Shown: positions 34,422-43,881 of the stretch, one piece after another
How positions within the stretch are numbered: the first letter of the stretch is position 1
Layout of the letters: each line of letters begins with the position of its first letter
Assembly: GCA_023667395.1 (NCBI GenBank)
Contig: JAMPAC010000020.1
Location: forward strand, 1 to 50,170
DNA length: 50,170 nucleotides
Direction of reading: 5' to 3'
Origin: Blautia sp.
GTDB taxonomy: Bacteria > Bacillota > Clostridia > Lachnospirales > Lachnospiraceae
Notes under the pieces: generated by a model
Database searches by the model: none
Seen by the model: only the letters and a program-made list of their open reading frames with translations
What the model was told of the DNA's origin: nothing
Translations under genes and position numbers: made by a program

Positions 34422-34450
34422 AGTATATAACATATGCACATAAAAAGCAA
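34422..34450 (-). promoter_or_regulatory. Promoter of the sugar ABC transporter operon
   Basis: TTGCTT (34445-34450), 17 bases, TATACT (34422-34427). A short palindrome AAGTACTT (34410-34417) overlaps the expected start of transcription and could be an operator. The 5' leader is about 70 bases. Confidence 0.6.
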
Positions 34451-34544
34451 TATTTTTTATTAATTTTTTTATATTTTTTTAACTTTTCCACAACTCCTTG
34501 TTAATTTTTAGTCAAATTGCCTCTAAAATCCATTCCCTTTTTTG

Positions 34545-34829
34545 TCACATTTGCTCTATTCCCTCATCCGGAATCTCAAGCGCCCTCTCATAATTGTATA
34601 ATATCGTCCTCTGGATACTATCCCTTGTGGTGGAATTGATGGGATGGGCGATATCGCGGTACTCGCCGTCGTTGGCTTTCTTGCTGGGCATGGCGATGAA
34701 AAGCCCCTTGTCACCCTCTATGACCTTGATGTCATGCACCACGAATTCGTCGTCCAGCGTAATGGAAACGATCGCTTTCATTTTTCCCTCTTTTGTGATT
34801 TTTCTCACTCGTACATCTGTGATCTGCAT
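34545..34829 (-). CDS. spoVG: Septation/stage V regulator SpoVG
   Basis: A 94-residue RNA/DNA-binding regulator. [11 protein letters not shown] and IAMPSKK...YRDIAHPIN are signatures of the family, and the length is typical. AGGAGG precedes the ATG. A GCCCG/CGGGC hairpin (34845-34860) sits just upstream of the ribosome site. In Bacillus spoVG neighbours glmU, prs, pth, mfd and spoVT. Here it sits after glgC-glgD, and pth lies 14 kb away beyond the pectin genes. Confidence 0.96.
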   Translation of the reverse strand: MQITDVRVRKITKEGKMKAIVSITLDDEFVVHDIKVIEGDKGLFIAMPSKKANDGEYRDIAHPINSTTRDSIQRTILYNYERALEIPDEGIEQM

Positions 34830-34913
34830 AATTATACCCTCCTGCCCGCTTCAACGGGCGTTAAATCAATATTTGGAAGTGTGCTTCTTCCAAAATTTTA
34901 CCCCTTTGGTTCC

Positions 34914-36035
34914 TTACATTACATATCTGTCGTTGCGTTCCACCACGATGCGGATCCTGCCCGGCTCCTCGATATAAGTCGAATTCGCGCGGATCGTATC
35001 CCGGCTTTCCACAATACAATTCTCGATGCGGGTGTTGTCCCCTATATACACGTCATTCAGTATAATGGAATTCCTGATCACACAGTTATTTCCAATGTAG
35101 CATTTCTTGAATATGACGGAATTCTCCACAACACCGTTTATGATGCAGCCGCTGGCCATCAGGCTGTTTTTGACCTGGGAACCCACATTGTATTTCGCAG
35201 GCGGCAGGTCGTCCACCTTGGAATAAATATCGGGATACTGCTTAAAGAAGTAATCCCTGACGTCAGGCTTCAGGAAATCCATATTGGCTCCGTAATAATC
35301 TTCCACCGACGCGATATTCCTCCAATACTCTTTCATCTTGTAGCCGTAGATCCGCTTCACGTCCTTATAGCGGATCAGGATATCCCTGACGAAATCGTAT
35401 CTGTCCTCCTCCGCGCATTTCTCGATCATCTCGATCAGCTGGCGGCGGCGCAGAACATAAATCCCGCAGGAAACCGTGCGGCTCTTTGCCAGCAGCGGCT
35501 TCTCCTCAAATTCCTCAATCCGGCTCTCCTCGTTCATGCGGATGGTGCCGAACCGCTCTATGTTCGTCTCCGGATCCATATCCCGGCATACCACGGTGAT
35601 GTCCGCTTTCTTTTCAATATGGTACTCCAGGACCTTATTGAAATCCATCTTGTAGATGCCGTCCCCCGAGGCGATCACCACATAGGGCTCGTGGCTGCTC
35701 TTTAAAAACGAAAGGTTCTGGTATATGGCGTCCGCAGTTCCCCTGTACCAGTTGGCGTTCTCCGCCGTCACCGCCGGGGTGAACACGAACAGCCCTCCCT
35801 GCTTCCGCCCGAAATCCCACCATTTGGATGAACTCAGGTGCTCGTTCAGGCTCCTGGCGTTATACTGCGTGAACACCGCCACTTTCTGTATGTGGGAGTT
35901 CGACATGTTGCTCAATGTAAAGTCTATGCTGCGGTAACTTCCGGCTATGGGCATGGCACAGATGGCTCTCTTCTGCGACAGTTCTTTCATCCTGTGATTG
36001 TTGCCGCCCGCTAAAATAATCCCTATTGCTCTCAC
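34914..36035 (-). CDS. glgD: Glucose-1-phosphate adenylyltransferase, regulatory GlgD subunit
   Basis: A 373-residue nucleotidyltransferase-fold protein that pairs with GlgC. The start MRAIGIILAGGNNHRMKEL lacks the intact G-x-G-x-R-L loop seen in GlgC, as expected for the non-catalytic subunit. A left-handed beta-helix repeat region forms the C-terminus. GTG is the start; its G overlaps the last base of the glgC stop (TAG-TG), so the two are translationally coupled. Together they make ADP-glucose for glycogen synthesis. Confidence 0.92.
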   Translation of the reverse strand: MRAIGIILAGGNNHRMKELSQKRAICAMPIAGSYRSIDFTLSNMSNSHIQKVAVFTQYNARSLNEHLSSSKWWDFGRKQGGLFVFTPAVTAENANWYRGTADAIYQNLSFLKSSHEPYVVIASGDGIYKMDFNKVLEYHIEKKADITVVCRDMDPETNIERFGTIRMNEESRIEEFEEKPLLAKSRTVSCGIYVLRRRQLIEMIEKCAEEDRYDFVRDILIRYKDVKRIYGYKMKEYWRNIASVEDYYGANMDFLKPDVRDYFFKQYPDIYSKVDDLPPAKYNVGSQVKNSLMASGCIINGVVENSVIFKKCYIGNNCVIRNSIILNDVYIGDNTRIENCIVESRDTIRANSTYIEEPGRIRIVVERNDRYVM

Positions 36036-37306
36036 TACTGTTCACCTGCCTTAATCAATGTTTTGCCGCTCGCAAGAGCCGTGTCCGGATAATCAGCCGC
36101 CGTCGTCACGCCGAAGATCACGGAATTCTTACCCACCGAAACGCCGCCAGGGATCACGCTCCTCTCGCCGATGGTGACGATGCCGTGGTTGTAGATGTGG
36201 GGCGCGGTCTCATTTTCCGCCTCATCCCCCACGCCCAGCCTTACATTGCCGCCGATTTCCACATCCTCCGCGATAATGGCCTTGTTCAGTTCGCAGTTGT
36301 CGCCGATCTGGGTCCGGTTCATGATGATGGAATCCCGGACCACCGTGCCTTTTCCGATGGTGACGCCGCATCCGATCACGGAATTGTACACCTGTCCGAA
36401 GATATTGGTGCCCTCCCCGATGATGCTGCGTTCCACCACGCTGTCCCAGGCCAGATACTGGGGCGGCTGGATCTCGCTGCTGGTGTAGATCTTCCAGTAC
36501 TCCTCGTAGAGGTTGAATTCCGGGACAATGTCGATCAGCTCCATATTGGCTTCCCAGTAGGAGTTCAGGGTTCCCACATCTTTCCAGTAACCGGTGAACT
36601 CATAGGCATACAGGGGCGCCCCCTGCCTGTGGCAGTAGGGGATCACGTGTTTCCCGAAATCCAGCGCGGGCTGGTCCGCCATGGCAATCAGCGCGTCCTT
36701 CAGGGTCTTCCAGTTAAAGATATAGATGCCCATACTGGCCAGATTGCTCCGGGGATGTTCCGGCTTCTCCTCAAACTCCGTGATCTTCCTGTTTTCATCG
36801 GCGATCATGATGCCGAACCTGCTGGCTTCCTCCATGGGAACCGGCATGACGGCAATGGTCACGTCCGCGCCGTTGGCCTTGTGGAAATCCAGCATGATCT
36901 CATAATCCATCTTGTAGATATGGTCGCCGGAGAGGATCAGGACATAATCGGGATGAAAACTCTCCATGTATTCCATGTTCTGGTAAATGGCATTGGCCGT
37001 ACCGGTATACCATTCGCTGTTGCTGCTCTTTTCATAGGGGGGAAGCACGGTGACGCCGCCGATGTTGCGGTCCAGATCCCAGGGAATACCGATTCCGATA
37101 TGTGTGTTAAGCCTGAGAGGCTGATACTGTGTCAAGACCCCCACCGTATCCACTCCCGAATTAATGCAGTTGGAAAGAGGAAAATCAATGATGCGGTATT
37201 TTCCTCCGAAAGCCACGGCAGGCTTTGCTACCTTGGAAGTCAGCACTCCCAGCCGGCTGCCCTGTCCGCCTGCCAGCAACATGGCAATCATTTCTTTTTT
37301 AATCAT
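36035..37306 (-). CDS. glgC: Glucose-1-phosphate adenylyltransferase, catalytic subunit
   Basis: A 423-residue enzyme making ADP-glucose. The catalytic/substrate loop is intact ([20 protein letters not shown]), with [15 protein letters not shown] after it and [11 protein letters not shown] for the metal site. A C-terminal beta-helix of hexapeptide repeats is present. It is divergent from murC, and overlaps glgD by one base. The pair is characteristic of Firmicutes, where GlgD tunes GlgC activity. Confidence 0.96.
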   Translation of the reverse strand: MIKKEMIAMLLAGGQGSRLGVLTSKVAKPAVAFGGKYRIIDFPLSNCINSGVDTVGVLTQYQPLRLNTHIGIGIPWDLDRNIGGVTVLPPYEKSSNSEWYTGTANAIYQNMEYMESFHPDYVLILSGDHIYKMDYEIMLDFHKANGADVTIAVMPVPMEEASRFGIMIADENRKITEFEEKPEHPRSNLASMGIYIFNWKTLKDALIAMADQPALDFGKHVIPYCHRQGAPLYAYEFTGYWKDVGTLNSYWEANMELIDIVPEFNLYEEYWKIYTSSEIQPPQYLAWDSVVERSIIGEGTNIFGQVYNSVIGCGVTIGKGTVVRDSIIMNRTQIGDNCELNKAIIAEDVEIGGNVRLGVGDEAENETAPHIYNHGIVTIGERSVIPGGVSVGKNSVIFGVTTAADYPDTALASGKTLIKAGEQ

Positions 37307-37573
37307 GTCATCACCTCTGTCTAGCCTTTTCCCTAAGTTGAATTTTAGGTATACAAATTATAGCACATCATACTGTAAAATGGAATATTTATTCCACAAA
37401 AAAGGCATAATTTCCGAATTTGTCAGATAGTTTTTGTTCATTTCCACCAATTATTTTGAATTTGTATTCATTTTCTGCTGTCACATTTTATATTTCGCAT
37501 TTTTATTTGTTTTTTACGTCCCATGTGCTTATAATATAGGTATAAAAATGAATGACAAGGAAGTGCGCAGATT
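37307..37573. other. Divergent promoter region between glgC and murC
   Basis: AT-rich and without a gene. The glgC side has ATTATA (37357-37362, the complement of a TATAAT -10) with a weak TTCCAT -35. The murC side has TTGTTT (37508-37513), 16 bases, TATAAT (37530-37535). Nothing else was recognised. Confidence 0.5.
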
Positions 37574-38953
37574 ATGTATCAGATAAACTTTTCACAGCCT
37601 TCTTCCATTTACTTCGTGGGGATCGGCGGCGTCAGCATGAGCGGGCTGGCAGAAATCCTGGCGGACGCAGGCTTTACCGTCTCCGGCTCCGACCGTTCCC
37701 GCAGCGCCCTCACCGATATGCTGGAGGCAAAGGGGATCACTGTATTTTATGGACAAAGAGCTGAAAATATGACGGGAAATATTGACTGTGTGGTCTTTAC
37801 CAGCGCCATCGGAAAGGATAATCCCGAATATATCGCCGCCCATGAGCGGAACATCCCCTGTCTCACCAGGGCGGAGCTTTTAGGGCAGATCATGAAAAAT
37901 TACAATATGCCCATCGCCGTCAGCGGCACCCACGGCAAGACTACCACCACCTCCATGCTCAGCGAGATCCTGCTTCAGGCGGATAGGGATCCCACCCTCT
38001 CCATCGGCGGCATCTTAAAGACCATCGGCGGAAACATCCGGGTTGGGAAATCGGAATATTTTGTCACGGAAGCCTGTGAATATACCAACAGTTTCCTCAG
38101 CTTTTTCCCTAAGATCGGGCTCATACTTAACATAGAGGAAGACCACCTGGATTTCTTCAAAGACCTGACAGATATCCGCAGTTCTTTCCGCAGGTTCGCC
38201 CAGCTGCTGCCTGAGGACGGCTGCCTCATAATTAACGCGGGGATTCCCGACTGGCAGGAGATTGCCCGGGGGCTCCCCTGCAGGGTGGTGACATTCGGCG
38301 CGGACGCGGAGGCGGACTGTTACCCCACGGATATTTCCTATGACGGGAAAGGAAACCCCCGCTTCACCCTGCATCACGCGGACGGCTCCCTTACGGAGAT
38401 CGCCCTTCAGGTTCCCGGGGACCATAATATTTTAAATGCCGCTGCCGCCGCTGCCACGGCCGACCTGCTGTCCGTTGACAGGGACTGCATCGCGCGGGCG
38501 CTCCACGGTTTTACCGGGACGGACCGGCGGTTTGAGTACAAGGGAACCATCGGCGGGGTCACAGTGATCGACGATTATTCCCATCACCCCACGGAGATCG
38601 CCGCCGCCCTGAACGCCGCCGCCCGCTATCCCCACAGGACGCTCTGGTGCGTGTTCCAGCCCCATACCTACAGCCGGACCAGGGCATTCCTGAAAGAGTT
38701 TGCCCAGGCGCTGACACTGGCAGACAAGGTGGTGCTGGCGGACATCTACGCCGCCCGGGAGACGGACACCCTGGGGATCAGTTCGGAAATTCTGCAGCAG
38801 GAGGTGCAGGCCCTGGGAAAAGAATGTTATTATTTTCCCTCATTTGATGAGATTGAAAATTTTTTACTGGAAAATTGCCTAAAGGGTGATCTGTTGATAA
38901 CTATGGGGGCGGGCGACGTGGTGAAAATCGGCGAAACCATCCTTGGAATATAA
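37574..38953 (+). CDS. murC: UDP-N-acetylmuramate--L-alanine ligase
   Basis: Adds L-alanine to UDP-MurNAc in peptidoglycan precursor synthesis. Present in order are the MurC-type N-terminal FVGIGGVSMSGLAEIL, the ATP loop GTHGKTTTT (residues 118-126), the EACEYTNSFL segment, and DDYSHHPTEI with the C-terminal domain. The 459-residue length is typical. AAGGAAG lies about 11 bases before the ATG. A plus-strand operon of DNA-replication genes follows after a 261-base gap. Confidence 0.96.
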   Translation: MYQINFSQPSSIYFVGIGGVSMSGLAEILADAGFTVSGSDRSRSALTDMLEAKGITVFYGQRAENMTGNIDCVVFTSAIGKDNPEYIAAHERNIPCLTRAELLGQIMKNYNMPIAVSGTHGKTTTTSMLSEILLQADRDPTLSIGGILKTIGGNIRVGKSEYFVTEACEYTNSFLSFFPKIGLILNIEEDHLDFFKDLTDIRSSFRRFAQLLPEDGCLIINAGIPDWQEIARGLPCRVVTFGADAEADCYPTDISYDGKGNPRFTLHHADGSLTEIALQVPGDHNILNAAAAAATADLLSVDRDCIARALHGFTGTDRRFEYKGTIGGVTVIDDYSHHPTEIAAALNAAARYPHRTLWCVFQPHTYSRTRAFLKEFAQALTLADKVVLADIYAARETDTLGISSEILQQEVQALGKECYYFPSFDEIENFLLENCLKGDLLITMGAGDVVKIGETILGI

Positions 38954-39103
38954 TTTTCCACAATATCCACAAAGCCGACGACGAAACTCCCGTTCCGGCT
39001 CTGTGGATATTTTGTATTTTAATGTGGATAATTTCCCCGCCGGATTTCCGGCATATTCAGGCGCTTTCTTTCCTGTTTGTCCACATTTTCCACATTGTCC
39101 ACA
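38954..39103 (+). promoter_or_regulatory. Cluster of seven DnaA-box-like 9-mers upstream of dnaD
   Basis: Seven sites match TTATCCACA with no more than one mismatch: 38954-38962, 38963-38971, 39002-39010 (reverse), 39023-39031 (reverse, perfect), 39077-39085, 39086-39094 and 39095-39103. The last three are directly adjacent. The sites at 38963 and 39002 also form the arms of a terminator-like stem, so they have a competing explanation. DnaA binding is inferred. Confidence 0.5.
38962..39020 (+). terminator. Possible murC terminator
   Basis: AATATCCACA (38962-38971) with AGCCG downstream can pair with CGGCT and TGTGGATATT (39002-39011), followed by TTTGTATTTT. The loop is large. Confidence 0.45.
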
Positions 39104-39170
39104 TTTTCTTGCAATTCCAGCGCCCGTAGGGCTTTCCGGCAAAATTACTATTTCTTTTTCAAAAAGCTTA

Positions 39171-39179
39171 TGCTATACT
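39171..39179 (+). promoter_or_regulatory. Extended -10 promoter of the dnaD operon
   Basis: TG, one base, TATACT. No clear -35 is seen at the standard spacing, which an extended -10 can compensate for. The DnaA-like sites lie 70-220 bases upstream. Confidence 0.4.
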
Positions 39180-39214
39180 TTGACTACTTTGAAATGGAAA
39201 GAGGGATAACCGCC

Positions 39215-40339
39215 ATGGCGCCTTTAACGATCTACAAGGACAGCGATATCAATTCCACTGTCGTACCCAACCTTTTTATTGATGAATACATGGGAGCGGC
39301 CAACGACGCGCAACTGAAGATCTATCTTTATCTTCTGCGCATGATGAATGCGCAGCTGGCTACCAGCGTGTCCGATATTGCGGATAAGTTCAACCATACC
39401 GAAAAGGATGTGGTGCGCGCCCTGAAATACTGGGAGAAGCAGGGGCTTCTGGATTTGGATTATGACGAGGACAAGACCCTTGTGGGCATCCATATCAGGG
39501 AACTCTCCGCGGAAAAAGTGTCTCTCAGGAAATCGAAACCTGCAGCCACTTTCATCCCCATGCCCACGGTGTCCTCCGCGGAACCCTCCGTCCACGGCTT
39601 TGCCATGGAACCATGTTCCACGGAACCGGAGGCTCAGGCGGAAAATGCGCCCCTCTACGAAAAGCCCGCATATTCCGCAGATCAGCTGAGGGAATTCCGA
39701 AACCGCCAGAGTACCGCGCAGCTGCTGTTCATCGCGGAAACCTACATCGGAAAACCCCTGACGCCATCGGAAGTGAAGTCCATCCTTTTCTTTACGGATA
39801 CGCTCCATTTTTCCGAAGACCTGATCGACTATCTGCTCCAGTACTGCGTGGAGCGTGGCAAAAAGAGTTTCCGGTATATTGAGAAAGTCGCCATAAGCTG
39901 GGCGGAGGAGGGCATTACCACGCCCGAGCAGGCACAGTCCGTCTCCGCCGGTTATGATAAAAAGGTTTATTCCATCATGAAGGCGCTGGGCAAAAACAGC
40001 GCTCCCACGGACACGGAACTGAGCTTCATCAACCGCTGGACCGTGGATTACGCTTTCAATCCCGATATCATTTTCGAGGCCTGCCAGCGCACGGTGCTCA
40101 ATACCGACAAGAACCGTTTCCAGTACGCCGACAGAATGCTCTCCGCATGGAAAGAGCAGAATGTCCGGAGCACTGCGGATATCATCAAGCTGGACGAAGC
40201 ATACCGCAGGAACAAGAGGGGCAGCGGCCGCCCGGCGGATACGGACGCCGCATCCCGCAAACCGGTGAACCGCTTTAACCAGTTTCCGCAGAACACTTAT
40301 GATTTTGAGGCGCTGGAGAAAAAGCTGTTAAGCAATTAA
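39215..40339 (+). CDS. DnaD-domain primosome protein
   Basis: A 374-residue protein with an N-terminal winged-helix (DIADKFNHTEKDVVRALKYWEKQGL) and two DnaD-type C-terminal domains, LTPSEVKSILFFTDTLHF and a second around residues 250-330. DnaD-like proteins help load the replicative helicase. A linker of about 60 residues rich in Pro and Glu separates the parts. The ATG at 39215 has GAGGG nine bases upstream; the frame stays open further left, but those starts lack a site. The helicase-loader gene follows after 18 bases. Confidence 0.9.
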   Translation: MAPLTIYKDSDINSTVVPNLFIDEYMGAANDAQLKIYLYLLRMMNAQLATSVSDIADKFNHTEKDVVRALKYWEKQGLLDLDYDEDKTLVGIHIRELSAEKVSLRKSKPAATFIPMPTVSSAEPSVHGFAMEPCSTEPEAQAENAPLYEKPAYSADQLREFRNRQSTAQLLFIAETYIGKPLTPSEVKSILFFTDTLHFSEDLIDYLLQYCVERGKKSFRYIEKVAISWAEEGITTPEQAQSVSAGYDKKVYSIMKALGKNSAPTDTELSFINRWTVDYAFNPDIIFEACQRTVLNTDKNRFQYADRMLSAWKEQNVRSTADIIKLDEAYRRNKRGSGRPADTDAASRKPVNRFNQFPQNTYDFEALEKKLLSN

Positions 40340-40357
40340 AACAGGAGAGGACTACCC

Positions 40358-41329
40358 ATGGCATTGACCAATTCCCAGTATGAAGCAATTATGAGGGACT
40401 ACGAGCGCCGACGCGACATCAACCGGTCCCTGCTGGCATCCAGGCAGAAAAAGGTATTCAGCGAAATACCCGGTTATGAAGAACTGGCGGATTCCGTCAG
40501 CACCCTTTCCGTAGATGCCGCAAAAATGGCTCTGTCAGGGGATGATCAGGCTTTACCCCGTCTGCATGAATCCCTGAAGGAAATCTCGCGCAGACAGAAG
40601 CAGCTACTTCAGGACGCCGGTTATCCCGCGGATTATCTGGAACTGGTCTACGACTGCCCCGACTGCCAGGATACCGGTTATATCAGCGGCGCAGGCGGTG
40701 GGAAAGAAAAATGCCATTGTTTCCGCCAGCAGGAGGTCTCAATCTTGTATGACCAGTCCAATATCCGGGAAATGATCTCGCGGGAGAATTTCTCAACGCT
40801 CTCCTACGATCATTTCCAGGGCGAGGATCTGCTCCATTTCAAGGCTGCTGTTTCCGTCAGCCTGAATTTTGTACAAAACTTCAAAGAGGACTACCATAAT
40901 CTCTTCTTTTATGGTACAGTAGGAACTGGAAAAAGCTTTTTGTCGGGCTGCATCGCCAACGAACTGATCAGGCGCGGACACTCCGTCATTTATTTCAGTG
41001 CCTTAAACCTTTTTGAGTGTCTGGCGTATTACAGTTTTGATTCCAAAGAGAAAGCGAAACTTCACAGCTTTTATGAGGATATCTATGGCTGCGACCTGTT
41101 GGTCATCGACGACCTGGGCACGGAGACCACGAATGCTTTTATCAATTCCCAGCTGTTTGCCTGTCTCAACGAGCGTCAGCTGAGACGGAACTCTACCGTG
41201 ATCTCCACCAACCTGAATCTGGAGGAACTGCAGGCACGCTATTCCGACAGGATTTTTTCACGCCTTACCAGCGGCTTTACGTTTTGTAAACTGACTGGGG
41301 CGGACATTCGTATTTCCAGGCGACTGTAA
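40358..41329 (+). CDS. DnaI/DnaC-like helicase loader ATPase
   Basis: A 323-residue AAA+ protein. Cys100, Cys103, Cys119 and Cys121 form a probable zinc-finger. Walker A GTVGTGKS (186-193), Walker B LLVIDDLG (247-254) and a sensor-like VISTNLNLEEL follow. It would load the replicative DNA helicase with the DnaD-like protein encoded immediately upstream. GGAGAGG precedes the ATG. Transposon-encoded IstB helpers share this ATPase core, but the zinc-finger and context favour DnaI/DnaC. Confidence 0.92.
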   Translation: MALTNSQYEAIMRDYERRRDINRSLLASRQKKVFSEIPGYEELADSVSTLSVDAAKMALSGDDQALPRLHESLKEISRRQKQLLQDAGYPADYLELVYDCPDCQDTGYISGAGGGKEKCHCFRQQEVSILYDQSNIREMISRENFSTLSYDHFQGEDLLHFKAAVSVSLNFVQNFKEDYHNLFFYGTVGTGKSFLSGCIANELIRRGHSVIYFSALNLFECLAYYSFDSKEKAKLHSFYEDIYGCDLLVIDDLGTETTNAFINSQLFACLNERQLRRNSTVISTNLNLEELQARYSDRIFSRLTSGFTFCKLTGADIRISRRL

Positions 41330-41368
41330 CAATCGACACCACTTACCAGAAAGCGAGGACAATTTTTC

Positions 41369-42553
41369 ATGGGCAACCGAGAAGAAAAAAGGAACTTGGA
41401 AACTATTCCCGTTGGTTCTCTTGGAATCATCTCACTGGAGGGCTGCAGGCCCCTGGGAGAAAAAGTTGACAAATTTCTTGTAAAATGGCGGGCGGAAAGG
41501 GAAAGCGAGCATAAGGATTCCCTGGCTTTCTCAGGATATCAGAGAGATTCCTACCTGCTGAACGCCAAAGTTCCCCGTTTTGGTTCCGGCGAAGCAAAGG
41601 GAATGATCCTGGAATCCGTGCGTGGAACCGACCTTTACCTGCTAGTAGATGTCTGCAATTATTCCCTGACCTACTCGCTCTGCGGGCACGAGAACCATAT
41701 GTCCCCGGACGACCATTATCAGGATCTGAAGCGGATCATTGCCGCCGTGGGCGGTAAGGCCCGCCGTATCACCGTGATCATGCCTTTCCTATATGAAAGC
41801 CGCCAACATAAAAGGACTTCACGGGAGTCCCTGGACTGCGCCCTGGCGCTGCAGGAACTGGTAAGGATGGGCGTGGACAACATCATCACCTTTGACGCCC
41901 ACGATCCACGCGTGCAGAACGCGATCCCCCTGCACGGCTTTGAGACGGTGCAGCCCGCTTATCAGTTTATCAAGGGACTGCTCCGCCATGTAAAGGATCT
42001 GGAACTGGATTCGAGCCACATGATGGTAATCAGCCCTGACGAGGGCGGCATGAGCCGCGCCATCTACATTGCCAACGTGCTGGGACTGGACATGGGCATG
42101 TTCTATAAACGGCGCGATTATACCAAGATCGTCCACGGTCACAATCCCATTGTGGCGCATGAGTTCCTGGGCACCAGCGTGGAGGGGAAGGATATGATCA
42201 TCATCGACGATATGATCTCCTCCGGCGAAAGCGTCCTGGAGGTTGCCGCCGCGTTAAAGGCGCGCAAGGCACGCAAGATTTTTGTCTTTGCCACTTTCGG
42301 CCTGTTCACCAATGGCCTGGACAAATTTGACGAGGCCTATGAGTCCGGCATCCTGAACAGAGTACTGACCACCAACCTGATCTACCAGACGCCCGAACTG
42401 CTGGAACGCGAGTGGTACATAAACTGCGATTTGAGCAAATACATTGCATATATCATCGACACCCTGAACCACGATTCCTCGATCAGCGACCTGCTGAATC
42501 CCAATGAGAGAATCCAGAATATTGTTGCAAAATATAAAAACGGTGAGCTGTAG
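41369..42553 (+). CDS. prs: Ribose-phosphate pyrophosphokinase
   Basis: Makes PRPP from ribose-5-phosphate and ATP for nucleotide synthesis. The ATP loop RQHKRTSRES (145-154), the FDAHDPRVQNAI segment (175-186), SPDEGG (222-227) and the PRPP-binding loop DDMISSGES (280-288) are all present. At 394 residues it is longer than the usual 310-320; the extra sequence is mainly an N-terminal addition, as in a clostridial subgroup. It ends in an intrinsic terminator shared with the convergent hydrolase. Confidence 0.93.
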   Translation: MGNREEKRNLETIPVGSLGIISLEGCRPLGEKVDKFLVKWRAERESEHKDSLAFSGYQRDSYLLNAKVPRFGSGEAKGMILESVRGTDLYLLVDVCNYSLTYSLCGHENHMSPDDHYQDLKRIIAAVGGKARRITVIMPFLYESRQHKRTSRESLDCALALQELVRMGVDNIITFDAHDPRVQNAIPLHGFETVQPAYQFIKGLLRHVKDLELDSSHMMVISPDEGGMSRAIYIANVLGLDMGMFYKRRDYTKIVHGHNPIVAHEFLGTSVEGKDMIIIDDMISSGESVLEVAAALKARKARKIFVFATFGLFTNGLDKFDEAYESGILNRVLTTNLIYQTPELLEREWYINCDLSKYIAYIIDTLNHDSSISDLLNPNERIQNIVAKYKNGEL

Positions 42554-42567
42554 GCTCACCGTTTTTT
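42536..42567. terminator. Bidirectional terminator between prs and the DUF4038 gene
   Basis: CGGTGAGC (42541-42548) and GCTCACCG (42554-42561) pair perfectly. T6 follows on the plus strand and the preceding AAAAA gives T5 on the minus strand. The prs stop codon is in the loop. Confidence 0.9.
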
Positions 42568-42585
42568 GATGACAGGCGTCCGCCA

Positions 42586-43881
42586 TTATCCCGCTTTCAG
42601 TACCAGAACCCAATCGTTTGCCCCGCCTTTTCTCGCCAGCGGGCTTGCCAACCATTTCCCCACGCCCTGAAGCGTTGTGATATAGCTGTATGTGCCGTCC
42701 TGGGGATTCATCCAGTACGCATCCATGGGGCGATCCTGATAACGGCCGAGGTCCAGCAGGAACTGATCGCCGCTGTAATCATAGCAGAGCACATAATCCT
42801 CTCCCGCAAAGACCGCGACCCTGTGGTACCGCTCTTTCTGTCCATATAACAACATCTTGTCGTCCGGTTTCCCATTTACAAAGTCCACGCTCTCCATCAG
42901 TTCTTTCAGATACCGCATCTGTGCGGCTCCGGGCTGATGCATGGCGTCCTGCCAGTTTTCCCGGACTCCGTAAGCGCCTTTTCCCTCCGTCTCCGTATAA
43001 AACTGCATGATGGCATTGCTGCCATAGGTATGTCCCGCCGCGCCCGCAAACACGGCCCAATAGGCATACCTGCGCACATCCCACTCCTCCCAGTAGGGAT
43101 TATGGGGATTATGCAGCCCCTGGGGGATCCCCTCGTAAGAGGGCTCCGCGTCCAAGGTGGGCTTCATCACGTCATAACCGTGATCCCGCGCCACATATTT
43201 CCAGTTATCCTCCCCAAAGAATGTTTCTTTTCCCGCGTTGTCATCCCACTCGCCCAGGGACGCCTGGTCATACCTCCTGTGTCCCGACTGGAACATATTG
43301 AAATCAAGCCAGTCCTCCCCATGGAACCAGAGCGAGGAAGATGTCCTGCCAAAGGGATGGTAGGTGACCAGCCTCTCCGGGTTATACCGTTTCAGGATCC
43401 CGGCCTCCAACGGGTACACATCCTTTCCGTCGTCCCCCCTGACATCGCCGCCCAGGATCCAGATGATATTGGAGTATTTCTGGAAACGCCTGCCCAGGAA
43501 CTCCGCATACTCCGTAATATTACCCCTGTTCAGGATGCCATCCTTTACCAATGAGCCCCAGGAGGGCAGCAGTCCCAGGTAGAGCCCCATTTCCTCCGCC
43601 ATATCCAGCGCTGCGTCCACGAACTTCCAGTAATCCGCTTCCGTCACATCTTTCAGGCCGGGCGCAAGGGAGCAGCCGCTTTCCGACACGCCGGGCAGGG
43701 TATGTACCAGCACGGTCTGGATCACGTTGTAACCTTTTTCCCTGCGGTTTCGCAAATAAGTACGCATCTCCTCTTCGTCCAGCTTTTGCAGCATCAGCCA
43801 CGCCGTGTCTGCCAGCCAGAAGAACGGCTTGTCCCCCTGCAGCAGGTATTTTTTATTTTCACTGATATGAAGTCTTTCCAT
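42586..43881 (-). CDS. DUF4038 apiosidase-like glycoside hydrolase
   Basis: A 431-residue protein with the DUF4038 TIM-barrel (PFFWLADTAWLML near residue 20, then NVIQTVLVH) and a C-terminal beta-sandwich. The family includes GH140 apiosidases of rhamnogalacturonan II, so a pectin side-chain activity is plausible; other DUF4038 members have other substrates. No signal peptide is seen. GGGAGG lies six bases before the ATG. It stands alone, convergent with prs. Confidence 0.85.
   Translation of the reverse strand: MERLHISENKKYLLQGDKPFFWLADTAWLMLQKLDEEEMRTYLRNRREKGYNVIQTVLVHTLPGVSESGCSLAPGLKDVTEADYWKFVDAALDMAEEMGLYLGLLPSWGSLVKDGILNRGNITEYAEFLGRRFQKYSNIIWILGGDVRGDDGKDVYPLEAGILKRYNPERLVTYHPFGRTSSSLWFHGEDWLDFNMFQSGHRRYDQASLGEWDDNAGKETFFGEDNWKYVARDHGYDVMKPTLDAEPSYEGIPQGLHNPHNPYWEEWDVRRYAYWAVFAGAAGHTYGSNAIMQFYTETEGKGAYGVRENWQDAMHQPGAAQMRYLKELMESVDFVNGKPDDKMLLYGQKERYHRVAVFAGEDYVLCYDYSGDQFLLDLGRYQDRPMDAYWMNPQDGTYSYITTLQGVGKWLASPLARKGGANDWVLVLKAG

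Noticed and set aside
39086-39103. A replication origin at the DnaA-like cluster
   Set aside because: There is no dnaA or dnaN nearby, and the unwinding-region layout is not clear. A regulatory or titration site is the more cautious reading.
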